This document shows positions 8,836-17,886 of a DNA stretch of 64,000 nt, in pieces (within the stretch, counting starts at the first letter, position 1; the number at the start of each line of letters is the position of its first letter). The stretch spans positions 248,001 through 312,000 of the forward strand of contig NC_013799.1 in the NCBI RefSeq assembly GCF_000010785.1. Reading direction: 5' to 3'. The DNA is from Hydrogenobacter thermophilus TK-6 (GTDB lineage Bacteria > Aquificota > Aquificia > Aquificales > Aquificaceae). Under the pieces are notes generated by a model. That model was not told where the DNA came from, did no database searches, and saw only the letters and a program-made list of their open reading frames with translations. The position numbers and the translations under genes are program-made.

Positions 8836-9623
8836 AGGTTTATGTAGGATGCAGCGGTTTTTCCTATGAAGATTGGAGGGGAGTGTTTTATCCCCACAAT
8901 TTGAAAAGAGAGGAGTTTATAGTTTATTACTCAAAGTTTTTCCATGTACTTGAGCTTAACTTCTCCTTCTACTCCTTTCCCAGCAGAGGCGCTATAAAGA
9001 GCTTTCTTTCAAGGTCCAAAGACCTTCGCTTTTCCGTAAAAGCTCACCGCAGTTTTACCCACACAAGACATTACAGGAGTGAAGATGTTAAAAGATTTCT
9101 TTACAGCTTGGAGCCTCTGCTTGAGGAAGATAGGTTCATAGCTCTCCTTTTTCAATTTCCCGAGAGCTTTCATCTCACGCAGGAAAACTTAGAATACTTA
9201 AAAAAGCTCTCGCAGGACTTTGCAGATATGGAAAAGGCAGTTGAAGTAAGAAGCAAGAGCTTTAAAAGTTGGGACTTTTACCGTATGGTTGAAGAGTATG
9301 GCTTTTCTCTGGTGAATAGCGATGCTCCTAAAAACAGCAGATTTCTTGTAGGACCTTGGGTATCGGTAGGTAGTATAAATTATGTAAGACTGCACGGAAG
9401 AGATGTGCAAAGACCTTACGACTACCTTTACTCAATAGACGAGCTTAAAAGGCTCAGAGATAAAATAAAAAAGTTAGGAGACAAAGATACATATGTATTT
9501 TTTAACAACACGGCAAAGGCTCAGGCTGTTTATAACGCACTGCAGATGAAAATGCTCTTTGGTCTAAAAGTCCAGATACCCAAGAGCATGGAGGATGCTT
9601 ACAGAGAGAGGGAGTGGGAATAG
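8832..9623 (+). CDS. DUF72 family protein (YecE-like)
   Basis: The 263-residue protein has the DUF72 hallmarks: N-terminal [17 protein letters not shown], the [10 protein letters not shown] strand, [11 protein letters not shown], and the C-terminal [20 protein letters not shown]72 proteins adopt a TIM-barrel fold of unproven function. Translation starts at TTG 8832, overlapping the atpA stop codon, so expression probably depends on coupling to atpA. Confidence 0.88.
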   Translation: MKVYVGCSGFSYEDWRGVFYPHNLKREEFIVYYSKFFHVLELNFSFYSFPSRGAIKSFLSRSKDLRFSVKAHRSFTHTRHYRSEDVKRFLYSLEPLLEEDRFIALLFQFPESFHLTQENLEYLKKLSQDFADMEKAVEVRSKSFKSWDFYRMVEEYGFSLVNSDAPKNSRFLVGPWVSVGSINYVRLHGRDVQRPYDYLYSIDELKRLRDKIKKLGDKDTYVFFNNTAKAQAVYNALQMKMLFGLKVQIPKSMEDAYREREWE

Positions 9624-9635
9624 TTTAGTATCCCA

Positions 9636-9663
9636 TTGTCAAACTTTCTAAAAAATTTATATT
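9636..9663 (+). promoter_or_regulatory. promoter upstream of the TPR gene
   Basis: TTGTCA (9636-9641), 16 bp and TATATT (9658-9663), directly followed by the Shine-Dalgarno AGGAGGTG (9671-9678). Confidence 0.6.
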
Positions 9664-9684
9664 AAAAAAAAGGAGGTGACCCCT

Positions 9685-10164
9685 ATGGAAGACCTCAGGA
9701 AGGATGCGCAGGAGCTATTTAATAGGGCTTACACTTATCACATGATGGGGGATATAGAAAAGGCTATTGAGTTTTATAAGCAGTCTATTGAGATTTATCC
9801 CACCGCTCTTGCATACACTTTTCTTGGGTGGGCTTACAGCATGCTGGGAGAGTACGAAAAGGCTATAGAAATGTGTGAGCAAGCCATAAAACTGGACCCA
9901 GACCTTGGAAATCCATACAACGACATAGGCTCTTACCTTATAGCGCTGGGAAGGTACGAAGAGGCAGTACCGTGGCTCAAAAGGGCTATTGTGGCGAAAA
10001 ATTACGAACCCAGACACTATCCCCATATGAACCTTGCTCGTGCTTACTTGGCTATGGGAAGGTTTAAAGATGCTCTAAAAGAAGCTGAAAATGCAATAAA
10101 ACTGGCACCTGACTATAAACCTGCGCACATTTTGAAACACCAGATACTTGGCATGTTAAACTGA
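9685..10164 (+). CDS. tetratricopeptide-repeat protein
   Basis: The 159-residue protein consists of about four TPR motifs (for example AYTYHMMGDIEKAIEFYKQS, AYSMLGEYEKAIEMCEQA and GSYLIALGRYEEAV) and has no signal peptide. TPRs are protein-interaction scaffolds. ATG 9685 is chosen because AGGAGGTG sits 6 bp upstream; an in-frame GTG at 9676 lies inside that Shine-Dalgarno. It lies 15 bp ahead of the pseudopilin operon, so a role in pilus or type II secretion assembly is possible but unproven. Confidence 0.88.
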   Translation: MEDLRKDAQELFNRAYTYHMMGDIEKAIEFYKQSIEIYPTALAYTFLGWAYSMLGEYEKAIEMCEQAIKLDPDLGNPYNDIGSYLIALGRYEEAVPWLKRAIVAKNYEPRHYPHMNLARAYLAMGRFKDALKEAENAIKLAPDYKPAHILKHQILGMLN

Positions 10165-10166
10165 TG

Positions 10167-10172
10167 TAAAAT
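10167..10172 (+). promoter_or_regulatory. -10 element of gspG (leaderless)
   Basis: TAAAAT lies exactly 7 bp before the gspG ATG with no Shine-Dalgarno between, which predicts transcription starting at or next to the start codon. Confidence 0.5.
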
Positions 10173-10179
10173 ACTCTTC

Positions 10180-10581
10180 ATGAAGAGAGGTTTTACCCTC
10201 ATAGAGCTTCTGGTAGTTATCATAATTTTGGGTCTTCTTGCCGCCATAGTGGTACCAAGGATAACGGGAAGAGTTGAAGAAGCCAAGATAGAAACTACAA
10301 AGGTGCAGATGAAAGCCATAAAGGATGCCCTTGAGCAGTACAAACTGGATAACGGCTTTTACCCCACAACGGAGCAGGGATTGAAAGCTCTCGTGGAAAA
10401 GCCCTCAACACCACCCATACCACCAAGATGGAGGCAGTACCTGGATAAACTGCCCAAAGATGGCTGGGACAGAGACTTTATATACATCTCACCGGGCGTA
10501 GGTCATCCTTACGAACTGAGGTCTTTGGGTCCTGATGGTAAAGATGGTACGGAAGATGATATAGATGTGTGGAAGCTCTAA
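10180..10581 (+). CDS. gspG: type II secretion major pseudopilin GspG
   Basis: The 133-residue protein has a class III prepilin signal (KRG cleaved before FTLIELLVVIIILGLLA), the PRITGR motif, the GlyPheTyrPro-Thr-x-x-Gln-Gly loop (NGFYPTTEQG) and the C-terminal calcium-binding loop SLGPDGKDGTEDD. GspG polymerises into the periplasmic pseudopilus of the type II secretion system after processing by prepilin peptidase. It heads a run of three pseudopilin-like genes. Confidence 0.95.
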   Translation: MKRGFTLIELLVVIIILGLLAAIVVPRITGRVEEAKIETTKVQMKAIKDALEQYKLDNGFYPTTEQGLKALVEKPSTPPIPPRWRQYLDKLPKDGWDRDFIYISPGVGHPYELRSLGPDGKDGTEDDIDVWKL

Positions 10582-10852
10582 AGGCTTTACTTTATTGGAA
10601 GTTCTTGTGGCAAGCGCTCTTTTGGCTCTTTTTTTTGGTGTGCTTTTTGAACTAATTTCCAAAGCTCGCAGAGACTATTACTATTCGGTGAGTCTTTATG
10701 AAGATATCATCACTCTCACCAACAGGCTAACTCTAAACCAGATGGAAGGGCTTGGTGTGGAGGAAGAGACGCTAAGAGACTATCCTATCATAAAAGAGTT
10801 TACTTACACTTATGGTAAGGCAAAAATTTACATCTATGCTCCTAAAAAGTAA
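10565..10852 (+). CDS. minor pseudopilin (GspI/GspH-like)
   Basis: The 95-residue protein has the prepilin N-terminus (SSKG cleaved before FTLLEVLVASALLALFF) including Glu5, followed by a short globular part. It overlaps the end of gspG by 17 bp and is probably translationally coupled. The exact subfamily (I, H or J) cannot be assigned by eye. Confidence 0.8.
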   Translation: MCGSSKGFTLLEVLVASALLALFFGVLFELISKARRDYYYSVSLYEDIITLTNRLTLNQMEGLGVEEETLRDYPIIKEFTYTYGKAKIYIYAPKK

Positions 10853-11336
10853 AAAAGGTTTTACCCTGTTAGAAGTCCTGCTGGTTTTGGTTCTGATAAG
10901 CCTTCTATTTGGCACTCTCTCTTATACCTACTACTCAGCTCTTAATAGCTCTCTGGATTTAGCCCGCGACAGTCAAAAGCTGAGGCAGGAAGCGTATCTT
11001 CTTTGGAACCTTAAGCGTAAAGTCGTATCCGCAAAGATACTTCACATGGAGAAGGATAGGCTCTTTATGATCACATCAGCCGGGGACTACTACGAGGGGA
11101 TGGTAAAATGTGCTTACATATACAAAGATGGGGTCCTTTATTACTACGAATTTCCCTATCCTTATGGAGATATAAAGTTTTATGAAGAGGATAAGCTAAT
11201 AAAGTTGGGGAAGTTCAACGCCTTCTCTTTTAGAGCTTACGCAGGAGGAAACTTCTATGACACCTTTGATGGCATTCCTGAGCTTTTGTATGTGAAATTA
11301 GATACAAGGCAATTGGTGATAAAATTATTATCATGA
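10836..11336 (+). CDS. minor pseudopilin (GspJ-like)
   Basis: A protein of about 166 residues with the prepilin motif KSKKG before FTLLEVLLVLVLISLLFG. The downstream globular domain is rich in Tyr. ATG 10836 places the cleavage site close to the N-terminus, as expected; an in-frame GTG at 10812 would give an unusually long leader. It overlaps the preceding pseudopilin gene. Confidence 0.8.
   Translation: MLLKSKKGFTLLEVLLVLVLISLLFGTLSYTYYSALNSSLDLARDSQKLRQEAYLLWNLKRKVVSAKILHMEKDRLFMITSAGDYYEGMVKCAYIYKDGVLYYYEFPYPYGDIKFYEEDKLIKLGKFNAFSFRAYAGGNFYDTFDGIPELLYVKLDTRQLVIKLLS
11320..11325 (+). promoter_or_regulatory. -10-like element 7 bp before the next start
   Basis: TAAAAT lies exactly 7 bp before ATG 11333, the same geometry as gspG and accA. 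Confidence 0.4.
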
Positions 11337-12049
11337 CGAGGGTTGCTTGGAGCATAACGCATCAGGAGTTTACTATAACAGATTACTACTACTTTTCTAA
11401 GCTAAGCAGAGAAGCGCAAAAAGCCGGCATACTCATAGAGGAGGTGGATAGCTGGGACAGGTTAAAGGATTACGACACCATAGTCTTTAACTATCCAGAG
11501 ATACCCTTCACAGAAAGAGAGGTGCAAGACATAGAAAGGCTTGTGTGGGAAGATGGTAAAAAGGTCATTCTTTTGGGGTACTACAAGAACGAGGATCGCA
11601 TAGCTGACACTTGCAACACTCTTGCAAAGCGCTTTGGCATGGAGCTAAACGGTGATGAGGTTACAGATGAGGTAAACAATCACCAAGGTGATGCTTACTT
11701 TGTTGTCACATCCAAGCTCAGAAGATATACAAAGAACGAGAAAAATGAGGTGACGGTGAATAAAATTCTCCTTCCTTGCACTGCATCTATAAAACCTCTG
11801 ATGCCAGACATAAAGGTGGTGGCTCGTGCCGAAGACACTGCCAGGTCCAATCAGGATAACTACACACTTTTGATAGCTGAGCAGATAGCACCTACCAGCG
11901 GTGGATACTTTTGTCTTGCCGGAACCTGTGTCTTTTGGGACAACTATTCCATAGAGCTTTATGACAACTTAGCCTTTTCTCTAAACCTTCTCAGACACAA
12001 GACACCACTAAAAACGGTGGGTGGAAAGCCGGTGGTCTTTGGTTTGTGA
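11333..12049 (+). CDS. uncharacterised protein, Rossmann-like
   Basis: The 238-residue protein has no signal peptide. The N-terminal part alternates strands and helices (TRVAWSITHQEF, DTIVFNYPEIPFTE, KKVILLGYYKNED) in a manner reminiscent of class I glutamine-amidotransferase/DUF4350-like folds, but no catalytic triad is obvious. It overlaps the preceding pseudopilin stop and the following nuclease-like gene, so it belongs to the same transcription unit. Function unknown. Confidence 0.6.
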   Translation: MTRVAWSITHQEFTITDYYYFSKLSREAQKAGILIEEVDSWDRLKDYDTIVFNYPEIPFTEREVQDIERLVWEDGKKVILLGYYKNEDRIADTCNTLAKRFGMELNGDEVTDEVNNHQGDAYFVVTSKLRRYTKNEKNEVTVNKILLPCTASIKPLMPDIKVVARAEDTARSNQDNYTLLIAEQIAPTSGGYFCLAGTCVFWDNYSIELYDNLAFSLNLLRHKTPLKTVGGKPVVFGL

Positions 12050-12057
12050 GGAAAAAG

Positions 12058-12999
12058 ATGTTGTGGGGAAGATACAGAGTATCTCTTAAGCCTTGGGAGC
12101 TTCCCGATGTGGACCTTTTGGAATACGAGGAGTCAGAGGGGTTGGTAGATTTAGCGGAAGAACCAAAACCTTACGATGGAGAGCCTTTGCAGGAAGGCAT
12201 AACTGTCGCTTTCGTGGATGGTGTGAGAAGAACCGAATATGCCATGTATCTTATAGATGATAGCGGGTCAAGCTACGAGGGAGCTTTTGCATCTCTTGGT
12301 GCCGGTGCGGTACTTATAGAGCTTGGTAAGCTCAATCTGGTGAAAGAATCTATGCTTCATTCTATTGTCAAAAGGTACCTGGTGGTAAGGGGAGAGCTCC
12401 AAGGGATTCCCCAAAAAAGCATTGGATTTGAAATGCGCACTACTTATGAGGATGTTTCCAAGGAAATAAACAGGATCATGAGGGAAGAGCTTGAGGTGCG
12501 TGTGGCAAGAAAGCTTGCCCAACAGGTAAATCCTACCCTTTTGATATGCGATGGAACACTCAGCAACAGACTAAGAGGAACCACCTGCGTAGGCTATATA
12601 AAAACCATAAAAAAGCTTTTCATAAGAAGAGATGAAGCTAACTTACTTGCCCATTTAAAGCGGGGTCAGAGAACACCCATAATAAAACTGCACTATCAGC
12701 ATAAGCAGGAACAGAAGGAAAAGGTGGAAAAGTATACATGGTATGTAAAGCTAACAGATGCGGAAGGTGTGGGCTCTCTTGCAAGACTTGAGGTTTTTGA
12801 GAATGTGGGTCTAAGTATGGCAAAGCGCATTGCCAATATGACTGCAGGCATCCTCCCTATGCTCGTAAGCACTACTTTTCAGGACAAAAGGTCTCCTCAA
12901 AATCTCTTACCTATAAAGAGCCTTGAAAACTTCTTGAGAAGGCACTTGGGGTCTTATTCCATAGTCAGAAGAGAGATAGAGCAGCTTATTTATGCTTGA
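12058..12999 (+). CDS. NurA-like nuclease domain protein
   Basis: A protein of about 313 residues with features of the NurA nuclease family: an early acidic motif AFVDGVRRTEYAMYL, a central LLICDGTLSNR, and the C-terminal block RSPQNLLPIKSLENFLRRHLG followed by VRREIEQLI. NurA is a Mn-dependent 5'-3' exonuclease that works with the HerA ATPase in end resection. HerA is not nearby. ATG 12058 is preceded by GAGG 6 bp upstream; GTG 12046 is an alternative start. The assignment rests on recognised motifs, not an alignment. Confidence 0.65.
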   Translation: MLWGRYRVSLKPWELPDVDLLEYEESEGLVDLAEEPKPYDGEPLQEGITVAFVDGVRRTEYAMYLIDDSGSSYEGAFASLGAGAVLIELGKLNLVKESMLHSIVKRYLVVRGELQGIPQKSIGFEMRTTYEDVSKEINRIMREELEVRVARKLAQQVNPTLLICDGTLSNRLRGTTCVGYIKTIKKLFIRRDEANLLAHLKRGQRTPIIKLHYQHKQEQKEKVEKYTWYVKLTDAEGVGSLARLEVFENVGLSMAKRIANMTAGILPMLVSTTFQDKRSPQNLLPIKSLENFLRRHLGSYSIVRREIEQLIYA

Positions 13000-13864
13000 G
13001 GTTCTTCTGATAGTTGCCTCAGGTTATCTATTAAGAAAGATAGGCGTATTCAAAAAAGAGGATGCAAGGGTTTTTATCAATTATGTAATTTATCTGGCGC
13101 TGCCTGTGGTGAGCTTTAGGTCAGCGCACAGCCTGGGCATTTCAAAAAGTGTAATTTTTGTGGTTCTTCTTGCCTGGATAGCCATTATCTTCTGTTTGGT
13201 AGTGTCCTTCATCTTGGGTAAGGTGCTTAGGCTAAAAGGCAGTGATTTGAGAACTTTCTTACTGGTATCCTCTTTTGGAAACACCGCTTTTTTGGGATAT
13301 CCCTATGCACTTTCTTTCTTTGGTCAGGAGGGGCTAAGGTACGCAGTCATATACGACAGCCTGGGTTCTTTTCTTTTGGTTTCCACTGTAGGCTTTCTTA
13401 TATCAAGGGGAAGCGTTAACCTCAAGGAGCTTTTCACCTTCCCTCCTTTTATAGGTCTCGTGCTGGGCTTTTCACTAAGAAGCTATAACTTTGATACAGC
13501 CTTGAAGGGAGCGTTAGATACTCTTGCCTTTTCTCTCTCACCAGTCATCCTGTTTGCCCTGGGTCTTTCTGTGAGTTTTGTAGGCATCAAAAGATACCTG
13601 AGCATAAGTCTCTTTGCTCTCTTTATAAAAATGGTCGTATCCTTCTTGATAACTTATCAGGTGGCTAAGGCGCTAAAAATGGAGCCTCTTGCCTTTAAGA
13701 TTTCCCTTCTGGAGTCCAGCATGCCCAGTATGATGATGTCTGGTGTCTTGGCTCTCAAATACGGACTCAATCATGAGCTTGCTTTTGCAAGCATAGGTCT
13801 TGGCTTGCTTTTCAGCTTTGTTATAGTTCCCCTTCTCTTTCACCTTTTCTTAGCATCTGTTTAA
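12992..13864 (+). CDS. AEC-family permease
   Basis: The 290-residue integral membrane protein has about 10 hydrophobic segments and the AEC (auxin efflux carrier/malate permease) pattern, including [24 protein letters not shown] and [19 protein letters not shown] near the C-terminus. Family members export organic anions or auxin-like compounds; the substrate here is unknown. Its start overlaps the nuclease gene and its 3' end overlaps the convergent decarboxylase gene by 44 bp. Confidence 0.88.
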   Translation: MLEVLLIVASGYLLRKIGVFKKEDARVFINYVIYLALPVVSFRSAHSLGISKSVIFVVLLAWIAIIFCLVVSFILGKVLRLKGSDLRTFLLVSSFGNTAFLGYPYALSFFGQEGLRYAVIYDSLGSFLLVSTVGFLISRGSVNLKELFTFPPFIGLVLGFSLRSYNFDTALKGALDTLAFSLSPVILFALGLSVSFVGIKRYLSISLFALFIKMVVSFLITYQVAKALKMEPLAFKISLLESSMPSMMMSGVLALKYGLNHELAFASIGLGLLFSFVIVPLLFHLFLASV

Positions 13865-14783
13865 ACCAGTTTATGGTTATCTTGAGCCCATCCTTTAAGC
13901 TAACCTTTGGCTCCCAAGAGAGAAGCTCCTTGGCTTTTTTTATGTCTGGACAGCGCCTTTTGGGATCGTCAGCGGGAAGTGACCTGAAAACTATCTTTGA
14001 AGAACTTCCTGTCAGCTCAAGTATCAGCTTTGCTACATCTATTATGCTAACTTCCTGTGGGTTTCCAAGGTTTATAATCTCTCCCGATAGTCCATCTTCT
14101 GTTGATAGCCTGAATATGCCTTCTACAAGGTCGTCAATATAGCAAAAGCTTCTGGTTTGCTTTCCGTCTCCGTAAACAGTCAGAGGCTCACCTTTTAGCG
14201 CTTGGGTTATAAAGTTGGGTATCACCCTTCCATCGTTTATCCTCATACGAGGTCCGTAAGTGTTGAATATCCTTGCTATCCTTACATCAATACTGTGTTC
14301 TCTGTGGTAAGCCATGCACATAGCTTCAGAAAACCTCTTTGATTCGTCGTAAACGCTTCTTGGTCCAACAGGGTTCACATATCCCCAATAAGTCTCTGGT
14401 TGAGGGTGGATGGTAGGATCTCCGTAAACTTCTGATGTGGAGGCAAATACATACCTTGCCCTTTTGAGCTTGGCAAGCCCAAGGGTGTTTAGAGTTCCCA
14501 AAGAATCCACCTTCATGGTGTGAATAGGATGAGAGAGGTAATCTATAGGTGATGCAGGACAGGCAAAGTGAAGCACCAGGTCTACAGGACCCTCCAAGTA
14601 TATGTAGTTTATGACATTGTAATGTATGAACTTAAACTTGGGATGACCAAAGAGGTGTGCTATATTGTCGGGTGAGCCTGTGATAAAGTTATCCATACCT
14701 ATGACTTGAAAGCCCTCTTTTAGAAATCTTTCGCACAGATGAGAGCCTATGAATCCCGCAGCACCCGTTATAAGCACGCGCAC
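13821..14783 (-). CDS. UDP-glucuronate decarboxylase (UDP-xylose synthase)
   Basis: The extended short-chain dehydrogenase of about 320 residues has the NAD-binding motif [10 protein letters not shown], the UXS-typical [12 protein letters not shown], the catalytic YDESK (Tyr-x-x-x-Lys) and [10 protein letters not shown]. It converts UDP-glucuronate to UDP-xylose for surface polysaccharides. GTG 14783 is chosen because homology starts there and a TATAAT lies 7 bp upstream; an ATG at 14810 would place that promoter inside the gene. Confidence 0.92.
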   Translation of the reverse strand: MRVLITGAAGFIGSHLCERFLKEGFQVIGMDNFITGSPDNIAHLFGHPKFKFIHYNVINYIYLEGPVDLVLHFACPASPIDYLSHPIHTMKVDSLGTLNTLGLAKLKRARYVFASTSEVYGDPTIHPQPETYWGYVNPVGPRSVYDESKRFSEAMCMAYHREHSIDVRIARIFNTYGPRMRINDGRVIPNFITQALKGEPLTVYGDGKQTRSFCYIDDLVEGIFRLSTEDGLSGEIINLGNPQEVSIIDVAKLILELTGSSSKIVFRSLPADDPKRRCPDIKKAKELLSWEPKVSLKDGLKITINWFKQMLRKGEREGEL

Positions 14784-14790
14784 ATAGATT

Positions 14791-14796
14791 ATTATA
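14791..14796 (-). promoter_or_regulatory. -10 of the decarboxylase gene (leaderless)
   Basis: Minus-strand TATAAT, exactly 7 bp from the GTG start at 14783. Only 3 bp separate it from the divergent tRNA -10. Confidence 0.6.
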
Positions 14797-14799
14797 TGA

Positions 14800-14805
14800 T
14801 ATAAT
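14800..14805 (+). promoter_or_regulatory. -10 of tRNA-Val
   Basis: TATAAT ends 9 bp before the first nucleotide of the tRNA, suitable for a start a few bases upstream of the mature 5' end. Confidence 0.6.
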
Positions 14806-14814
14806 TCCAACTAA

Positions 14815-14889
14815 AGGCGCGTAGCTCAGAGGGAGAGCGCTGGCCCGACACGCCAGAGGTCGGCGGTTCGAGTCCGCCCGCGCCTACCA
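14815..14889 (+). tRNA. tRNA-Val (anticodon GAC), unusual C33
   Basis: A complete cloverleaf: acceptor AGGCGCG with CGCGCCT, T8-A9, D arm GCTC/GAGC, anticodon stem CTGGC/GCCAG, T arm GGCGG-TTCGAGT-CCGCC, A73 and encoded CCA. The 7-nt anticodon loop is CCGACAC, so the anticodon is GAC (Val) and position 33 is C instead of the near-universal U. Confidence 0.95.
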
Positions 14890-14898
14890 TGGTATAAT
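14890..14898 (+). promoter_or_regulatory. extended -10 of accA (leaderless)
   Basis: TGG followed by TATAAT (14893-14898) starts directly after the tRNA CCA end and lies 7 bp before the accA ATG. No Shine-Dalgarno is present. Confidence 0.65.
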
Positions 14899-14905
14899 CT
14901 TACAT

Positions 14906-15856
14906 ATGCCTCTTGAGTTTGAAAAGGAGCATCTGGAACTGTATCAAAAGATAGACCAGCTAAGGCGTCTCTACCAGCTTGGAGAAAAAGATAAAGAGGC
15001 AGAGTTGAGAAAACTCCAGAGAGAATTCAGAAAAAATGCAAAGGAATTGTATAAAAAGCTGGACCCTTGGAGCAGGGTGCTAATAGCCAGACATCCTCAC
15101 AGACCACACACGGTAGATTACATAAGCCTCATCTTCAGAGATTTTACGGAGCTTCACGGAGACAGATGCTTTGGTGATGATAGGTCCATAGTAGCGGGCT
15201 TTGCTTACCTGGATAATATGCCGGTTGCCATCATAGGTCATGAGAAGGGAAGAAGCACCAAAGAAAAGATGGATAGAAACTTTGGCATGCCACACCCCGA
15301 AGGCTACAGGAAGGCTATCAGAGTAGCCAAGCTGGCGGAAAAGTACCGTATGCCTGTGATAACCTTTGTTGACACACCGGGAGCCTACCCTGGCATAGGT
15401 GCGGAAGAGAGAGGTCAATCGGAAGCCATAGCTCGTAGCCTATACACCTTTGGATACTTAAAAGTGCCTTCAATAGCTGTAGTTATAGGAGAGGGGGGTT
15501 CTGGAGGTGCGCTTGCTCTGGCAGTTGCTAACAGGATTCTTATGCTGGAAAATGCCATCTATTCGGTAATATCACCTGAAGGATGCGCTGCCATACTGTG
15601 GAAGGACCAGTCAAAAGTCAAAGAGGCTTCAGCAGCTCTCAAACTTACGGCTCATGACCTTTTAAAGTTGGGTGTTATAGACTACATAGTCCCAGAGCCT
15701 CTGGGAGCTTCCCACATAGATCCCAAAAGAAGCGCCAGAGTTCTAAAATACTTTCTGAGAAGATGCCTGAAAGAGCTGATAAATAGAAGTCCCGAAGAGA
15801 TCCTCAGCGAAAGAATCAAGAAGTTTGAAAGGATGGGGGACTTTTTGGAAAAATGA
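14906..15856 (+). CDS. accA: acetyl-CoA carboxylase carboxyltransferase subunit alpha
   Basis: The 316-residue protein matches AccA from the N-terminal helix (LEFEKEHLELYQKIDQL) through DRCFGDDRSIVAGFAYL, the oxyanion-forming GEGGSGGALALAVA and the SVISPEGCAAILWKD block. It transfers carboxyl from carboxybiotin to acetyl-CoA with AccD, the first step of fatty acid synthesis. The predicted mRNA is leaderless. The stop overlaps the start of the GH57 gene (ATGA). Confidence 0.97.
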   Translation: MPLEFEKEHLELYQKIDQLRRLYQLGEKDKEAELRKLQREFRKNAKELYKKLDPWSRVLIARHPHRPHTVDYISLIFRDFTELHGDRCFGDDRSIVAGFAYLDNMPVAIIGHEKGRSTKEKMDRNFGMPHPEGYRKAIRVAKLAEKYRMPVITFVDTPGAYPGIGAEERGQSEAIARSLYTFGYLKVPSIAVVIGEGGSGGALALAVANRILMLENAIYSVISPEGCAAILWKDQSKVKEASAALKLTAHDLLKLGVIDYIVPEPLGASHIDPKRSARVLKYFLRRCLKELINRSPEEILSERIKKFERMGDFLEK

Positions 15857-17886
15857 ATACTTTTGTAATTCACGGACACTTTTACCAGCCTTACAGAGCA
15901 AACCCTTATGTGGGTGATGTTATGATAGAAGATACAGCATACCCTTATGAAAACTGGAACGAACGCATATACAGAGAGTGTTATCTTCCCAACGCTTACG
16001 CCCACCTTAGAGTAGACACAAAGGTAAAAGCCATAATAAACAACTATACGAAAATGAGCTTTAACTTTGGCTGGCCACTTTTAGACTGGATGGAAAAGAA
16101 CCATCCTGAGCTTCTGGATAAGATAAGAGAGGGTGCTGAAAATGCAATAGCCACATCCTTTAATCACACCATACTTCCCCTTGACCCCCAGGAGGACAAG
16201 GAGATCCAGCTCTTTTGGGGCATAAGAGCCTTTGAGAAGTTCTTTGGCAGAAGACCAACAGGCTTTTGGCTTCCGGAGCTTGCCATTGACAAGCAAATAG
16301 TCCATATGCTTATAAAGTATGGAATAAAGTATATCCTTTTAGCACCGCATCAAACGAAGGCAAGGGGCAGTTTTTTGAGATACTATGTGCAGGACGGTCA
16401 TCTTGACATTTTTGTTTATAATGGTGAGCTCTCTCAAGGTATTGCCTTTGGTGATCTTTTGAGCGATGCCAAATCTCTTCTTGAGACCCTCAGGAGCAGA
16501 AGGGGACTTACCATCATAGCAGCTGATGGCGAAACCTTTGGACATCACAAGAAGTTTGGTGAGATGGGTCTTGCATACATGTTTGCCAACTCTTCCGAGT
16601 TTAAAAGTTTAGAAGCATACTACAAAGAAAATATGCCTAAGCTCTCCACAGACATAAACTGGAACACATCCTGGAGCTGTCCACACGGCGTGGAGAGGTG
16701 GAGAAGCGATTGCGGATGCTCCACAGGAGGCTTGCCTGGCTGGCACCAAAAATGGAGAAAACCCCTAAGAGATGGGCTTGAAGCTGTAAGGTCAAGAATA
16801 AAGGAGATTGTTTATAATAAGCTGGAGGAATACTTTTTTGATGTACATGGGGCAATTTTGGGCTTTGTGGATGTTATTCTTGGAGCTTCCAAAGATGAGT
16901 ACTTTTCCAAGTATCTGAAGAGGGATATAAACAAGGAGGAAAAGGTAAAGATATTAAAACTTTTGAATGCTATAAAGTATATTCAACTTGCTTTTTCTTC
17001 GGACGGTTGGTTTTTTGCAGAAATATCAGGTATAGAGCCTGTAAAAAATTTGCTCTTTGCCAAAAGAGCCATTGAGCTCATAGAAGATAGCTCCATAGAA
17101 AGGACGCTTCTGAGATACCTGGAAGAAGCTCCCAGCAACATACAAGCTTACGGCAATGGCTTGGGGGTTTGGAAGAACTTGGTGCTTACGCAAGTTTATT
17201 CTCCGCAGACCATCTCCAGAACTGCTCTAATTTTGCACATTTCTGAGCTAAAGGATAAAAAAGACAGGCTGGGCAAGTGGGAGTTTGAGGTTTTAGAAGA
17301 GAGCAAGATAAGACTCATAGACACGGAAACGGAGGAGGAGCTCTCTTTTGAGGAAGACCTTACTTCCTTTGATGTGTCAATGCTTCCTTCTCTGTATGCC
17401 AAGCACATCTTTGAAAAGTGGGCTATGGACTACATGAAAGAAGAGGAGGAGTTTTTAAAAGATTACGAATTTCTCTTGGAGGATATGGTGCTTCACTCAA
17501 AATCTCTAAGGTTCCGCACCGCTCAGTATATGAGGGAGAAACTACGGCTACTTTTAAAATCCAAACTCTTGATCCTCATAAAAGAAAAAGCTTCCACAGA
17601 TAAAATAAAGGAGATACTTACAAAAGCTGACACTCTCTCGGTGGATGTAAGAGACGAGCACTTGGCGCAGGAGCTTACCAGCTATGTGGTGGATAAAGCC
17701 ATAAAGGCTGGTGATGAAGAACTTCTAAGGCTCCTTGAATTTGCCAGAGAGTATAACCTCTCTGTGGTAAGATACGAGCTTGCCATTGACCTCTGGCAGG
17801 TGCAAAACATAGTTTGGGAAAGAAGACAGGCGATAAAAAACAACAGAATATTTGAACTTCTCAATATCCTACCTTTTTCTTCTTGA
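15853..17886 (+). CDS. glycoside hydrolase family 57 / DUF3536 protein
   Basis: The 677-residue protein begins with the GH57 motif VIHGHFYQP. It continues with TSFNHTILPL, the catalytic-Glu-containing TGFWLPELAID and the acid/base region ADGETFGHHKKFGE, followed by a DUF3536-type helical C-terminal half. GH57 enzymes are retaining amylases and branching enzymes of thermophiles. With malQ elsewhere in the window it suggests alpha-glucan (glycogen) turnover. It is coupled to accA by ATGA and overlaps secA by 18 bp at the 3' end. Confidence 0.92.
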   Translation: MNTFVIHGHFYQPYRANPYVGDVMIEDTAYPYENWNERIYRECYLPNAYAHLRVDTKVKAIINNYTKMSFNFGWPLLDWMEKNHPELLDKIREGAENAIATSFNHTILPLDPQEDKEIQLFWGIRAFEKFFGRRPTGFWLPELAIDKQIVHMLIKYGIKYILLAPHQTKARGSFLRYYVQDGHLDIFVYNGELSQGIAFGDLLSDAKSLLETLRSRRGLTIIAADGETFGHHKKFGEMGLAYMFANSSEFKSLEAYYKENMPKLSTDINWNTSWSCPHGVERWRSDCGCSTGGLPGWHQKWRKPLRDGLEAVRSRIKEIVYNKLEEYFFDVHGAILGFVDVILGASKDEYFSKYLKRDINKEEKVKILKLLNAIKYIQLAFSSDGWFFAEISGIEPVKNLLFAKRAIELIEDSSIERTLLRYLEEAPSNIQAYGNGLGVWKNLVLTQVYSPQTISRTALILHISELKDKKDRLGKWEFEVLEESKIRLIDTETEEELSFEEDLTSFDVSMLPSLYAKHIFEKWAMDYMKEEEEFLKDYEFLLEDMVLHSKSLRFRTAQYMREKLRLLLKSKLLILIKEKASTDKIKEILTKADTLSVDVRDEHLAQELTSYVVDKAIKAGDEELLRLLEFAREYNLSVVRYELAIDLWQVQNIVWERRQAIKNNRIFELLNILPFSS

